Assembly (NCBI RefSeq): GCF_022967985.1
Contig: NZ_JALJVC010000016.1
Coordinates: 26,440 to 90,439 of the forward strand
Length of the DNA stretch: 64,000 nucleotides
Direction: 5' to 3'
Origin: Acinetobacter lwoffii
Lineage (GTDB): Bacteria > Pseudomonadota > Gammaproteobacteria > Pseudomonadales > Moraxellaceae
Position numbers and translations under genes: made by a program. Shown here piece by piece: positions 57,062 to 64,000 of this stretch. Within the stretch, counting starts at the first letter, position 1. Each line of letters starts with the position of its first letter. A model generated the notes under the pieces. The model was not told the DNA's origin. It did not search any database and saw only the letters and a program-made list of their open reading frames with translations.

Positions 57062-57188
57062 CGATATTTAAATGGTTTTCGCTTAAATCATTAGGATTAG
57101 TAATTAAAACACCGATAAGTTTCACCCCGGTTAGTGGAGATGAATCCATTACCTCTATTAACTGACCTTCTTTTGTAATACCAATCAT
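56958..57188 (-). CDS. Alternative small ORF opposite the 56822 gene (tentative)
   Basis: On the minus strand the ATG at 57188 follows GGAG by eight bases. The first 42 codons, beginning MIGITKEGQLIEVMDSS, are protein-like and lie where the plus strand has no gene. The last 35 codons overlap the 3' part of the plus-strand gene and look less natural. It may be a true convergent gene or a truncated remnant. Confidence 0.3.
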   Translation of the reverse strand: MIGITKEGQLIEVMDSSPLTGVKLIGVLITNPNDLSENHLNIANHFYHKDSQQLHKLVLEALRINLNHHHLSSEQP

Positions 57189-57204
57189 TCTAATGACTCC
57201 ATCC

Positions 57205-57232
57205 AACCCATCCCTGTGATGGGTTTTCTTTT
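57205..57232 (+). terminator. Terminator before the recombination operon
   Basis: AACCCATC and GATGGGTT form a perfect 8-bp stem, with TTCTTTT after it. It separates the DUF3800 region from PL. Confidence 0.8.
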
Positions 57233-57272
57233 GTCTATTAAAACACAAAAGTAATTTTTATTACCATTTGTA

Positions 57273-57301
57273 TTGACTTATTAGGTAAGTTAACTTACTT
57301 T
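57273..57301 (+). promoter_or_regulatory. PL-like promoter with a CI/Cro operator
   Basis: TTGACT (57273-57278) and TACTTT (57296-57301) are separated by 17 bases. The spacer holds GGTAAGTTAACTTACT at 57284-57299, the same palindrome as the operators beside cI. Repressor binding would block the recombination operon in the lysogen. Confidence 0.75.
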
Positions 57302-57317
57302 AGTTCTCGTAGACAAC

Positions 57318-57353
57318 AAAAAAGCGCCGAAGTTTGAGACCCGAAGCGCTTTT
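57318..57353 (+). terminator. Leader hairpin of the recombination operon
   Basis: AAAAGCGC and GCGCTTTT form a perfect 8-bp stem about 10 bases after the predicted start of transcription. It may be an early terminator or part of an antitermination leader. Confidence 0.5.
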
Positions 57354-57375
57354 ACAGATAACTGCGAGATCAATT

Positions 57376-57621
57376 ATGAACAAAAATCCTATTCAAAGCA
57401 ACCTGCCGGAGTTCGGCCAGTCGCGCCAAACATCTGAGCGATTGTATCAACATCCAGAACCCAAACAATCTGTAGCAAAGGAAATCACTAAAAACTTAGC
57501 TGCGTGGATGGTTCTATTTTCAGTATTTTTTGGCCTTTCAGTAATGATTCTTCATGCAGCCGAAAAACAATCTGCTTATCAAGCGGAATCAATTGTTAAG
57601 GCAGTTGGGGGTGTGAAGTGA
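57376..57621 (+). CDS. Small single-helix membrane protein at the head of the recombination operon
   Basis: The ATG at 57376 gives 81 residues: a polar N-terminal region (about 1-40), a membrane helix around NLAAWMVLFSVFFGLSVMIL and a short tail. Its stop overlaps the exonuclease start (GTGA). I do not recognise a family. Confidence 0.65.
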   Translation: MNKNPIQSNLPEFGQSRQTSERLYQHPEPKQSVAKEITKNLAAWMVLFSVFFGLSVMILHAAEKQSAYQAESIVKAVGGVK

Positions 57622-58598
57622 ATACTCAAGTAAATTTACAAAGCATCGAAGATGCTCGTCAAGAATGGTTGCAATCACGCCGTCTTGGTATTGGTGGTTC
57701 TGATGTAGCGGCAATCTTAGGCTTGAGCAAATACAGCTCTCCCTATCAATTGTGGCTGGATAAGACAGGTCGCTCTGAACTGGAAGACAGTACCAGTGAG
57801 CCTGCGTACTGGGGCAACATGCTGGAGGACATCGTAGCCAAAGAGTATGCCAAACGTAATGGCGTTAAGGTGCAGCGTGTTAATGCAACAATCGCCCACC
57901 CTGAACATGACTGGATGCGTGCCAATATTGACCGTGCCATTATCAATCCAGAAATTGCAGGTAATGTCCGTATCAAAGATGGAAAGCTGACTACTGACCG
58001 TATTCTGGAATGCAAGACTGCTAACCAGTACCTGGCTAAATTGTGGGGTGATGAGCAGTCTGAACAGGTGCCAGATTACTACCTGACGCAAGTGCAGTGG
58101 TATATGGGTATTACAGGCGCTTCGATGTGTGGCTTGGGTGTGCTGATCGGTGGTCAGAAGTTCCGTAGCTATCAAGTCGCATTCGATCCTGAGCTGTTTG
58201 AAATGCTTACAGATGAATGCTCAAAGTTCTGGAATGAGCATGTTCAGGCTGACGTCCCACCAGCTCCAACCACGTTTGATGATGTTCTGCATCGCTGGTC
58301 TACTCATAATCCTGATCAGGCACTACAGGCAGATGACGACCTTGCTCAGCTGGTCGCTGAATATAAGGACCTAAACGCCACGATCAAAGAAGCCAGTGGT
58401 GAGTTAGATACCCTCAAGCTACAAATCTGCACCCGCATGGAAGATGCGGAGATGATTATTGCTGAGGAAAAGCGTCTAGCAACATTCAAATACCAAGAAC
58501 GCAACACCCTAGATAGCAAAGCACTGAAAGCCGCTCACCCGGATATTTACGAACAATTTGTGAAGACTTCAAGCACTCGCGTGCTGCGCATTAATTAA
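57618..58598 (+). CDS. YqaJ-family phage exonuclease
   Basis: The 326-residue protein is a lambda-Exo/YqaJ recombinase nuclease: RRLGIGGSDVAAILGLSKYSSPYQLW at about 21-46, and catalytic residues in WGNMLEDIV (Glu70), MRANIDR (Asp105) and ILECKTAN (Glu131, Lys133). It produces 3' single strands for the RecT-type partner encoded next. A helical C-terminal extension (about 230-300) is present. Its GTG start is coupled to the preceding gene. Confidence 0.92.
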   Translation: MNTQVNLQSIEDARQEWLQSRRLGIGGSDVAAILGLSKYSSPYQLWLDKTGRSELEDSTSEPAYWGNMLEDIVAKEYAKRNGVKVQRVNATIAHPEHDWMRANIDRAIINPEIAGNVRIKDGKLTTDRILECKTANQYLAKLWGDEQSEQVPDYYLTQVQWYMGITGASMCGLGVLIGGQKFRSYQVAFDPELFEMLTDECSKFWNEHVQADVPPAPTTFDDVLHRWSTHNPDQALQADDDLAQLVAEYKDLNATIKEASGELDTLKLQICTRMEDAEMIIAEEKRLATFKYQERNTLDSKALKAAHPDIYEQFVKTSSTRVLRIN

Positions 58599-58616
58599 GA
58601 TTTAAGGTAGAAGAAT

Positions 58617-59609
58617 ATGAACTCAATTGTTAAAACAGGCCAAAACGCTGCCGTTAATTTCTTAACTCCGAACAACCTGCAAGAAGCAATGCAGATTGCC
58701 GGCATCCTTGCCGAGTCTGACATTGTGCCGAAGGACTACCAGCGCAAGCCTGGGAACATTCTTGTTGCTATGCAATGGGGTGCTGAAATTGGCTTGCAGC
58801 CATTACAAGCTATGCAAAACATTGCCGTGATTAATGGTCGCCCTTCTATCTGGGGTGATGCAATGCTTGCCCTTGTTCGTGGATCCGGTCTGCTCGATTT
58901 CATCCGCGAGGAAATTTCCGAAGATGGTCAAAAAGCCACTGTAACTGTGAAGCGGAAAAATGAAGAACCAGTTGCTTCAGTATTCACAATGGAGGATGCG
59001 AAAAAGGCAGGTCTATCAGGTAAACAGGGGCCTTGGACGCAGTATCCAAAACGCATGTTAAAGCTACGTGCTCGCTCTTATGCCCTACGTGATGTTTTTC
59101 CAGATGTGCTCAAGGGTATGGCAATTGCTGAGGAGGAAAAAGATAAGGAAATTGATATTACTCCCACTGCACCAGAAACCAGTACAACGAAGGCAAATAG
59201 CGGATCGTCATCGCTGAAAGCGCGCATGGCCAAAAAGAAAGATGCTGTCGAGTCGGTGGCTACAGAAATTGACCTAACCCCGTACTACCAACGTATTGAT
59301 AACGCCACTTCTCTTAAGGAACTCGATCAGATCGGTGCTGACATTGCTGAGTTGAATTTAGGTGAGCCAGCTAAGTCTGAAATCGGCGAAGTGTTTAAAG
59401 CCAAGCGTAAAGAGCTAAAAGCTGCCCAGGCTTTTCCCGATGAATCAATTCAGTCAGTAATTAACGAGATCAGCAACACGACCGATCTGGAATCACTTAA
59501 CGCAATTATGGCTTCACGCTTTGAGCCCTTCACGGCTCAGATGACTGAGGAGCAGATCAGTCAGATTAATTCAGCGTATGAAGCACAAGAAGCGGCGCTA
59601 ACGCCATGA
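58617..59609 (+). CDS. RecT-family single-strand annealing protein
   Basis: The 330-residue protein has the RecT core (about 15-185; GILAESDIVPKDYQRKPGNILVAMQWGAEIG, QAMQNIAVINGRPSIWGDAML, TQYPKRMLKLRARSYALRDVF). A charged, disordered linker (about 185-220) leads to a helical C-terminal extension. It anneals strands made by the neighbouring exonuclease. The long C-terminal extension is an addition to the usual family length. Confidence 0.92.
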   Translation: MNSIVKTGQNAAVNFLTPNNLQEAMQIAGILAESDIVPKDYQRKPGNILVAMQWGAEIGLQPLQAMQNIAVINGRPSIWGDAMLALVRGSGLLDFIREEISEDGQKATVTVKRKNEEPVASVFTMEDAKKAGLSGKQGPWTQYPKRMLKLRARSYALRDVFPDVLKGMAIAEEEKDKEIDITPTAPETSTTKANSGSSSLKARMAKKKDAVESVATEIDLTPYYQRIDNATSLKELDQIGADIAELNLGEPAKSEIGEVFKAKRKELKAAQAFPDESIQSVINEISNTTDLESLNAIMASRFEPFTAQMTEEQISQINSAYEAQEAALTP

Positions 59610-59743
59610 GTTATTCCTACTCTTCTATGACCCGCGTGCTGCTTGTGCAGCACAAAGGTCGGGTTAGAACTTACCGCAACATCAACCTATTCGGTATTGA
59701 TGATTGCCTTCGAAATTTTGCGAACACCTGGGGGTACAAATGA
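59606..59743 (+). CDS. 45-residue protein in the recombination operon
   Basis: The frame starts in an ATGA overlap with recT and ends in an ATGA overlap with the next gene. It encodes a basic product, MSYSYSSMTRVLLVQHKGRV followed by a polar stretch with LFGIDDCLRNFA. Exact overlaps at both ends argue strongly that it is real. Function unknown. Confidence 0.7.
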   Translation: MSYSYSSMTRVLLVQHKGRVRTYRNINLFGIDDCLRNFANTWGYK

Positions 59744-59982
59744 TCTTCAGAATTAAAAAGAAGCATGAAGTTGGCTTTAAGCTTTGGCTAGAAAAATTGG
59801 GTTATGCCAAAAATGAACTTGCGGATGGCAGCTCGACATTTAGCGGCAAAGGCACACGCAAGACACTGAGTTACGTGCTCTTAAAGAAAGATTTAACAGG
59901 TAATGCGGCATGTCAGGTGCTATTCGATGAATATGAAGAACACCTGGATAACCCTGATTATTTAGATGTGAAGGTGGCGTGA
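59740..59982 (+). CDS. Small phage protein, unknown function
   Basis: The ATG at 59740 overlaps the previous stop; the 80-residue product has MIFRIKKKHEVGFKLWLEKL, a basic middle with KGTRKTLSYVLLKKDL and an acidic tail. No family was recognised. It is part of a chain of overlapping small genes. Confidence 0.6.
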   Translation: MIFRIKKKHEVGFKLWLEKLGYAKNELADGSSTFSGKGTRKTLSYVLLKKDLTGNAACQVLFDEYEEHLDNPDYLDVKVA

Positions 59983-60329
59983 TGGATATTAAAGAAGTCG
60001 TAAAAACCGCAATTTTGCGCAACTCCCATGAATGGGGTGATGAGCAAGCAGAAGCAGTTTTGAAGGCAATTAATGAAGCTGGTTTTCTTGTTGTTCCAGC
60101 CAAAGCCCAAGCGGTGCCGGAGTGGAAAGATTACACAGTTGAATCGCCTCGCATTGATGGCCCGTACCAGATCTTTATTATGAACCAACAATTGGTCGCA
60201 AAATGGAAGTCACCTTGGGGCTTCTCATCTATAGAAGATGGTGACGCACTCAACCAGGAATTAATCACACATTGGTCTGTGTTGGGCAATGATCCAGCAA
60301 TCGAACCACAGGAGCCAGCCAATGACTGA
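59982..60329 (+). CDS. Small phage protein, unknown function
   Basis: The 115-residue protein begins MDIKEVVKTAILRNSHEWGDE and has an aromatic-rich middle (YQIFIMNQQLVAKWKSPWGF). Its ATG overlaps the previous stop (TGATG). I do not recognise it. Confidence 0.6.
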   Translation: MDIKEVVKTAILRNSHEWGDEQAEAVLKAINEAGFLVVPAKAQAVPEWKDYTVESPRIDGPYQIFIMNQQLVAKWKSPWGFSSIEDGDALNQELITHWSVLGNDPAIEPQEPAND

Positions 60330-60636
60330 AATTCAACAAACAAACATTGCTGTGGCCAACCACATCATTGATCAACTGTATAAAGAGAAGCCTTTCAATT
60401 TGGCTTTGGATGCAGGCCAGACCGGATCTTTATACAGCATTGCGAGTGAGTCACATCACTTGCACAGTGACTTTGTTCGCAAGCTGGAGGCAACTTTAAG
60501 GCAGCGCGTGAACAATGGTACTGGCGTGATTCTTGAGATTAATAGCAATGCTGACCTGTATTACCACATGCTTTCGTCATATATCGCGAAGTTTGATCAG
60601 TATGGCGTGGTGAAGAGTTTGGGAGAAGTGTCTTGA
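60322..60636 (+). CDS. Small phage protein, unknown function
   Basis: The ATG at 60322 gives 104 residues, largely helical (IAVANHIIDQLYKEKPFNLAL, LYYHMLSSYIAKFDQYGVV). It overlaps the 3' end of the previous gene by eight bases and the next start by four. No family was recognised. Confidence 0.6.
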   Translation: MTEIQQTNIAVANHIIDQLYKEKPFNLALDAGQTGSLYSIASESHHLHSDFVRKLEATLRQRVNNGTGVILEINSNADLYYHMLSSYIAKFDQYGVVKSLGEVS

Positions 60637-60935
60637 AAGCGAACGAGTTTGTGAAGAAGTTTGGGATAAAAGAAGCCAAAAAAGTTCTTCATTGCATGGA
60701 TGATGCGAGTGAGTTCAAGATATACATGCCTGGAGATACATGGGACAAGCCAACTTTAATTGATGCTGTTGGTTTGCGTCGCCTTGTTGAAAGTCATGAG
60801 TTAATTGAAAAGGATTTTGAGTCTGTAGAAATTGCTGAATATGAACACATGATTTCAGGTTGTTATTCAGAACCATATTGGATTCGAATTAAACAAGCCA
60901 TCGCAGATGTAGAAAGTTGTATGGAGGTGTCATGA
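60633..60935 (+). CDS. Small phage protein, unknown function
   Basis: A TTG start in a TTGA overlap, behind GGGAGAAG, gives 100 residues: FVKKFGIKEAKKVLHCMDDAS, then a helical VGLRRLVESHELIEKDF and an acidic C-terminal region. The pattern suggests a helix-turn-helix-like or adaptor protein. Confidence 0.6.
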   Translation: MKANEFVKKFGIKEAKKVLHCMDDASEFKIYMPGDTWDKPTLIDAVGLRRLVESHELIEKDFESVEIAEYEHMISGCYSEPYWIRIKQAIADVESCMEVS

Positions 60936-61228
60936 TGGGAGCGCTTAAGTACACCATTACAGTTGAAGCTGATGTTGAGCCTCAGCTTTATCTTGGACAG
61001 AGCATCTTTGGTGGGAAAATTGTTCAACTTAAGATGGAGGATTTGCCCGCTTTAGTTCCAGTGTCGTGGTTGGTTGAGAAATATGGATTAACCAAAACCA
61101 CAATCATCAAAAAGCTTGAAGGCTATAACCAAGGAACTGAAGGTAAGCACCTTTATGAAACCAAGGTGGCCATGATGATCCTATCAAAGCCACAAAGAAA
61201 TAAACGCGGATCAAAACGGGTCAATTAG
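60932..61228 (+). CDS. Excisionase-like helix-turn-helix protein
   Basis: The ATG at 60932 behind GGAGG gives 98 residues. A helix-turn-helix is visible in LVPVSWLVEKYGLTKTTIIKKLEG, followed by a Tyr/Lys wing and a basic tail. It converges on the integrase gene and overlaps its stop by eight bases, the usual place for xis. The excisionase role is inferred from position and fold. Confidence 0.55.
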   Translation: MMGALKYTITVEADVEPQLYLGQSIFGGKIVQLKMEDLPALVPVSWLVEKYGLTKTTIIKKLEGYNQGTEGKHLYETKVAMMILSKPQRNKRGSKRVN

Positions 61229-62240
61229 ACCCGTTCAGCATCTCACTGATTTCGCTTGCTGTGGGATTATAATAAGTATTAATCAAAATACCGGCAGTCT
61301 TGTGACCGGTAATTTTCATTAGAATCTCAATTGGCACCTTTCTTAATTTAACCAATCTGGTAATCCCTTCATGTCGGGTATCATGGAAATGCAGCTCCTT
61401 AATATTTGCTTTTTTCACCCTTTTGCTAAACGTATTTTGAAAAGTGCTGCTGCTTATTTCAATTAGCTTGTCAGACCCATTGTCTGGAATTAATTTTAAT
61501 AACTCTTTCGCACTATCCATTAACGGCACATCACGCGAATGGCCATTCTTTGTGTCAGGCAGGTGGATATAGTCTTTATGGATATTCGACCTTTTAATGG
61601 ATAGTATCTCCCCTTGCCGCATAGTTGTTTCAATAGCGAAAAGAAAAGCCCAGGCAATAAAATGCTGTATCTCGGTTGGGATCTGCCCTCTCGCATAATT
61701 ATGAGCCTCTAGCACCAAATCAATTTCAGCATTGCTTATGCGTCGATTTCTTGATTTTGGCTGAGATGGTTTGCTAACCATGGAGAACGGATTACTTTCA
61801 ATAAGGAAAAGCTCTTTCTGTGCATAGGTAAAGATGGCAGAAAATAAAGATATATCACGAAGCACAGTACCAACACTCACGCTTTTTAATCTTGAGTTGC
61901 GCCAGTCAGTCAGAATTTGTGGCGTAATGTCGTGCACTGACATTTCCGAGATGACGGGATAAGTATCAAGAAACTGCTTGATTGAGATTCTAATGGTTCG
62001 GCTAGATTTCTTATGCCTTCCAATTTCCTCATAGTACTTATGCATTAATGCGGAAAATGGATAGTGTTGTTTGACTTCGCTCTGATTTTTATTTTGCTCA
62101 GTTTTTAATTCTAGAATTTTGAGCATGGCCCATTGCTCACATTCCTTTTCAGTATCTCGCGTAGCACTAATGCGCTTACCATTAAACATCAGTTCAATGC
62201 GGTATGACTCTCCACGTTTCCTTGCTTTTGGTAGTTTCAT
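61221..62240 (-). CDS. int: Tyrosine recombinase (phage integrase)
   Basis: The 339-residue protein has an arm-binding start, a core-binding SAM-like domain (about 55-150) and a catalytic domain with Arg208 in TTMRQGEIL, Lys231, His286 and Arg289 in FHDTRHEG, His313 in TGHKTAG, and the nucleophile Tyr at 323 or 324 in NTYYNPT. It catalyses integration and excision at the 22-bp core. It reads inward from attR; the right arm-type sites lie just upstream of its start. Confidence 0.96.
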   Translation of the reverse strand: MKLPKARKRGESYRIELMFNGKRISATRDTEKECEQWAMLKILELKTEQNKNQSEVKQHYPFSALMHKYYEEIGRHKKSSRTIRISIKQFLDTYPVISEMSVHDITPQILTDWRNSRLKSVSVGTVLRDISLFSAIFTYAQKELFLIESNPFSMVSKPSQPKSRNRRISNAEIDLVLEAHNYARGQIPTEIQHFIAWAFLFAIETTMRQGEILSIKRSNIHKDYIHLPDTKNGHSRDVPLMDSAKELLKLIPDNGSDKLIEISSSTFQNTFSKRVKKANIKELHFHDTRHEGITRLVKLRKVPIEILMKITGHKTAGILINTYYNPTASEISEMLNGSN

Positions 62241-62243
62241 TTC

Positions 62244-62263
62244 TGGCGTAATCTTGGCGTAAA
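62244..62263 (+). repeat. Right pair of integrase arm-type sites
   Basis: TGGCGTAAT at 62244-62252 and TGGCGTAAA at 62255-62263 repeat at 11-bp spacing, the same unit and spacing as at 18280-18299. They lie just upstream of the integrase start, so integrase binding may also repress int. Confidence 0.7.
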
Positions 62264-62444
62264 TAGTCTTTCATCTTAACTTATTTTTCGTCCAAAACGT
62301 CCAATATGTTCAATTAGAATGGATTTAAGAAGAAGTTTTTAGGGTGTATCATGTTATTCATTTTTATTTAATTTATTGTTTTATATAGTCTTATTAAAAA
62401 ACCCCATAGAATATTATTATAATTCAGCTATTTGGGATAGCACT

Positions 62445-62466
62445 TAACCATGGGGCTTTTTATTGC
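62445..62466. repeat. Prophage attachment site attR
   Basis: The exact 22-bp core of attL recurs here, 205 bases from the integrase start. On the phage side an upstream AAAAACCCCAT can pair with the ATGGGG of the core, so a terminator-like hairpin is partly rebuilt. Host gltS begins 28 bases beyond. Confidence 0.93.
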
Positions 62467-62494
62467 ATGTATGATTTTAAAAACGTATTAACAT

Positions 62495-63717
62495 TTAGCC
62501 GAAAAATGCAATGATGCTTTGGATCACCACAGCATTCACAATATCAATAAAAAATGCACCACACAGCGGTACAATTAAAAAAGCTTTATGTGATGGACCA
62601 TAGCTATTGGTCACCGCCTGAATATTGGCAATCGCTGTCGGTGTTGCCCCCATACCAAAACCACAATGCCCTGCTACTAATACTGCTGCATCGTAATTTT
62701 TGCCCATAATTCTAAAGGTCACAATTGCGGTAAATAAAATCAATACCGCTGTCTGCGCCAACAAAATGGTAATGAGCGAACCTGCCAAATCGGCCAGTAA
62801 CCAGAGTTGCAGTGATAGTAAAGCCATAGATAAATACAGAGATAAAGACGCATTGCCAAATACATCGATTGCACGATCGAAGATATCGACTTTTAGCACA
62901 TGCTCCAAGACATTACGCACAATCACACCTGTGCTTAAAGCCCATACAAAAGTGGGCAATTCAAACCATCTTCCCTGACTGAAGTCTGTCATCTGATTGG
63001 CGACAAAAACACACAGGGCAAACATCCCCAAAGTCGACACGGCATTACTGGATGTAATTAATCGGGTTTTCTTTGGATACTCAAAGGGTGCGGTGTTAAT
63101 GTGCGATTCGAGCTGCTGTTCATTGGTCTCTTGCGCTAATGTTTCAGCCAGTTGGTTGCGTTTAATCAGGAACTTGGCAACTGGACCGCCCACAAGTCCA
63201 CCAATAATCAAGCCAAAGGTAGCACTTGCCATACCAAGGACAACTGCTCTCTGGATCGCATATTGAGTTTCCAGAACCTCGCCCCAGGCACCGGCGGTAC
63301 CATGGCCACCCGTTAATGTGACAGAACCAACAATCAACCCGATCAATGGGTCAAGTCCAAGCGCTGTAGCTAAACTCATACCAACCGCATTTTGCACGAC
63401 TACAAATAAAATGACACAGACCAAGAAGGTCAGGAGCGATTTTCCACCTTCTTTCAGTTTCAAAAAGTCTGCACTTAAGCCAACAGAAGTAAAGAACATC
63501 AGCATTAGGATAGTTTGAATTTGTGCGTCAAATGTGGCACTGATATTAAACAATTTATAGAGAATAAAGGCCGTAATCGCTGCGACTAAACCACCGATTA
63601 CAGGTTCAGGTAAGTTATAGTTCCTAAAGAAGCTAATTTTACTAACAAGATACCGCCCAATAAAAAGAAAAAAACAGCAATTACTAGAGTGCCAAAGGCA
63701 TCTATTTCATAAGTCAT
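62495..63717 (-). pseudogene. gltS: Sodium/glutamate symporter GltS, interrupted by a one-base frameshift
   Basis: The main open frame (62495-63553, 352 residues) lacks about 55 N-terminal residues. These lie just upstream in another frame: from the ATG at 63717 the sequence reads MTYEIDAFGTLVIAVFF, then, after one added base in the T7 run (A7 at 63668-63674), FIGRYLVSKISFFRNYNLP and EPVIGGLVAAIT. With that base the protein would be 407 residues, near E. coli GltS (401). The core helices and the SVTLTGGHGTAGAWG motif are intact. The call is either a broken gene, a phase-variable gene, or a homopolymer sequencing error. Confidence 0.9.
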
Positions 63718-63841
63718 AACATTCCCTATTGGCTTTATTTTCATACAGTTTTAGGAAACATGGACGAAAAATCAACCACAGAAATGTAATGCAAGTTATT
63801 GCTTCTAATAATTGTTTAATTTATAGCCTGAATAGATGCAA

Positions 63842-64000
63842 TTAACGGGATGGAATATCATAAACCCAGTTGCGTGCTTGCTGATCTGTGGTGCTTTCAC
63901 AGACGTAATAATCATGATTCCAAGCATCTGGATGGAAAATTTCTTTTTTATAGTAAGTCACATTTTTAGACTTTTCGACGCAGACAAAGCTGTCACCTTG
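63842..64000 (-). CDS. C-terminal 52 residues of an unrecognised protein (runs off window)
   Basis: An open frame enters from the window edge and ends at TAA (63842-63844). It is rich in aromatic residues and has two cysteines in FVCVEKSK and YYVCESTTD, suggesting an extracytoplasmic disulfide. I do not recognise the family. It converges with nothing and lies upstream of gltS on the same strand. Confidence 0.5.
   Translation of the reverse strand, partial: QGDSFVCVEKSKNVTYYKKEIFHPDAWNHDYYVCESTTDQQARNWVYDIPSR

Larger units (their letters stand above)
18233..62466. mobile_element. Complete siphophage-type prophage, about 44.2 kb
   Basis: The element is bounded by 22-bp direct repeats and has a tyrosine integrase next to the right end. 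It carries all modules of a tailed phage: integration, recombination, CI/Cro/CII control, replication, terminase, portal, protease, capsid, tail tube, tape measure, tail tip and lysis. The tape measure protein of 1201 residues implies a long tail; a small chaperone and lack of sheath or baseplate enzymes point to a non-contractile siphovirus. No structural gene is visibly broken, so it may be inducible. Head proteins resemble Mu-type sets, while control resembles lambda. Confidence 0.97.

Overview
The window comes from the chromosome of an Acinetobacter species. The evidence is the low GC content, the gene order pyrG-kdsA-eno-ftsB-ispD, Acinetobacter-like protein sequences (RodA start, FadH, PadR, BrnQ, GltS) and a resident siphophage-type prophage of a kind common in that genus. 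No rRNA or tRNA gene was found.

Bases 1-18232 are ordinary host DNA. On the minus strand lie the start of rodA and a housekeeping run: ispD, ftsB, eno, kdsA and pyrG. Next come a small acidic lipoprotein gene, a YheT-type hydrolase, an NTF2-like protein and fadH. A padR / alpha-beta hydrolase / cobB run on the plus strand diverges from fadH, and two matching palindromes sit in the gap between them. LysR, map, brnQ and three small or hydrolase genes complete this flank.

Bases 18233-62466 are an integrated prophage of about 44.2 kb. It is bounded by a 22-bp direct repeat (attL 18233-18254, attR 62445-62466) that overlaps a host intrinsic terminator. Paired integrase arm-type repeats lie at both ends. 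From left to right it holds: a coupled small ORF and membrane gene; umuD-umuC (DNA polymerase V type); lysis genes (GH19 endolysin and two small membrane proteins); tail genes with a 1201-residue tape measure protein; exported and membrane cargo genes embedded in the tail module; a head module of mixed origin (Mu-like portal, MuF, gpG and gp36/gp37-like proteins, with a lambda D-like decoration protein and a GpE-family capsid); terminase; a metallopeptidase and a nuclease; two tandem I78-type inhibitor lipoproteins; a string of small genes separated by terminators; a Q-like candidate; a replication pair (O-like initiator and DnaC-like loader) with iterons inside the initiator gene; CII, Cro and CI; a KTSC-like / DUF3800 pair; a tightly overlapped recombination operon (exonuclease, RecT and small genes); an excisionase-like gene and a tyrosine integrase.

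Control logic can be read directly. A CI-type repressor faces a Cro-type gene across a good promoter flanked by 16-bp palindromes of the form GGTAA-N6-TTACC. A third copy lies 2.4 kb away, between the -35 and -10 of a second promoter that would drive the recombination operon (PR and PL equivalents). Many intrinsic terminators inside the leftward late region imply processive antitermination or modular insertion of genes.

Bases 62467-64000 return to the host: gltS, broken by a one-base deletion in a homopolymer, and the 3' end of an unrecognised gene. The most interesting items are the iteron origin inside the replication gene, the operator and arm-site architecture, the exported-protein cassettes in the tail module (two sharing an unrecognised Cys domain), the duplicated I78 lipoproteins, the DUF3800 pair, a sirtuin without its zinc cysteines, and several tiny coupled genes.
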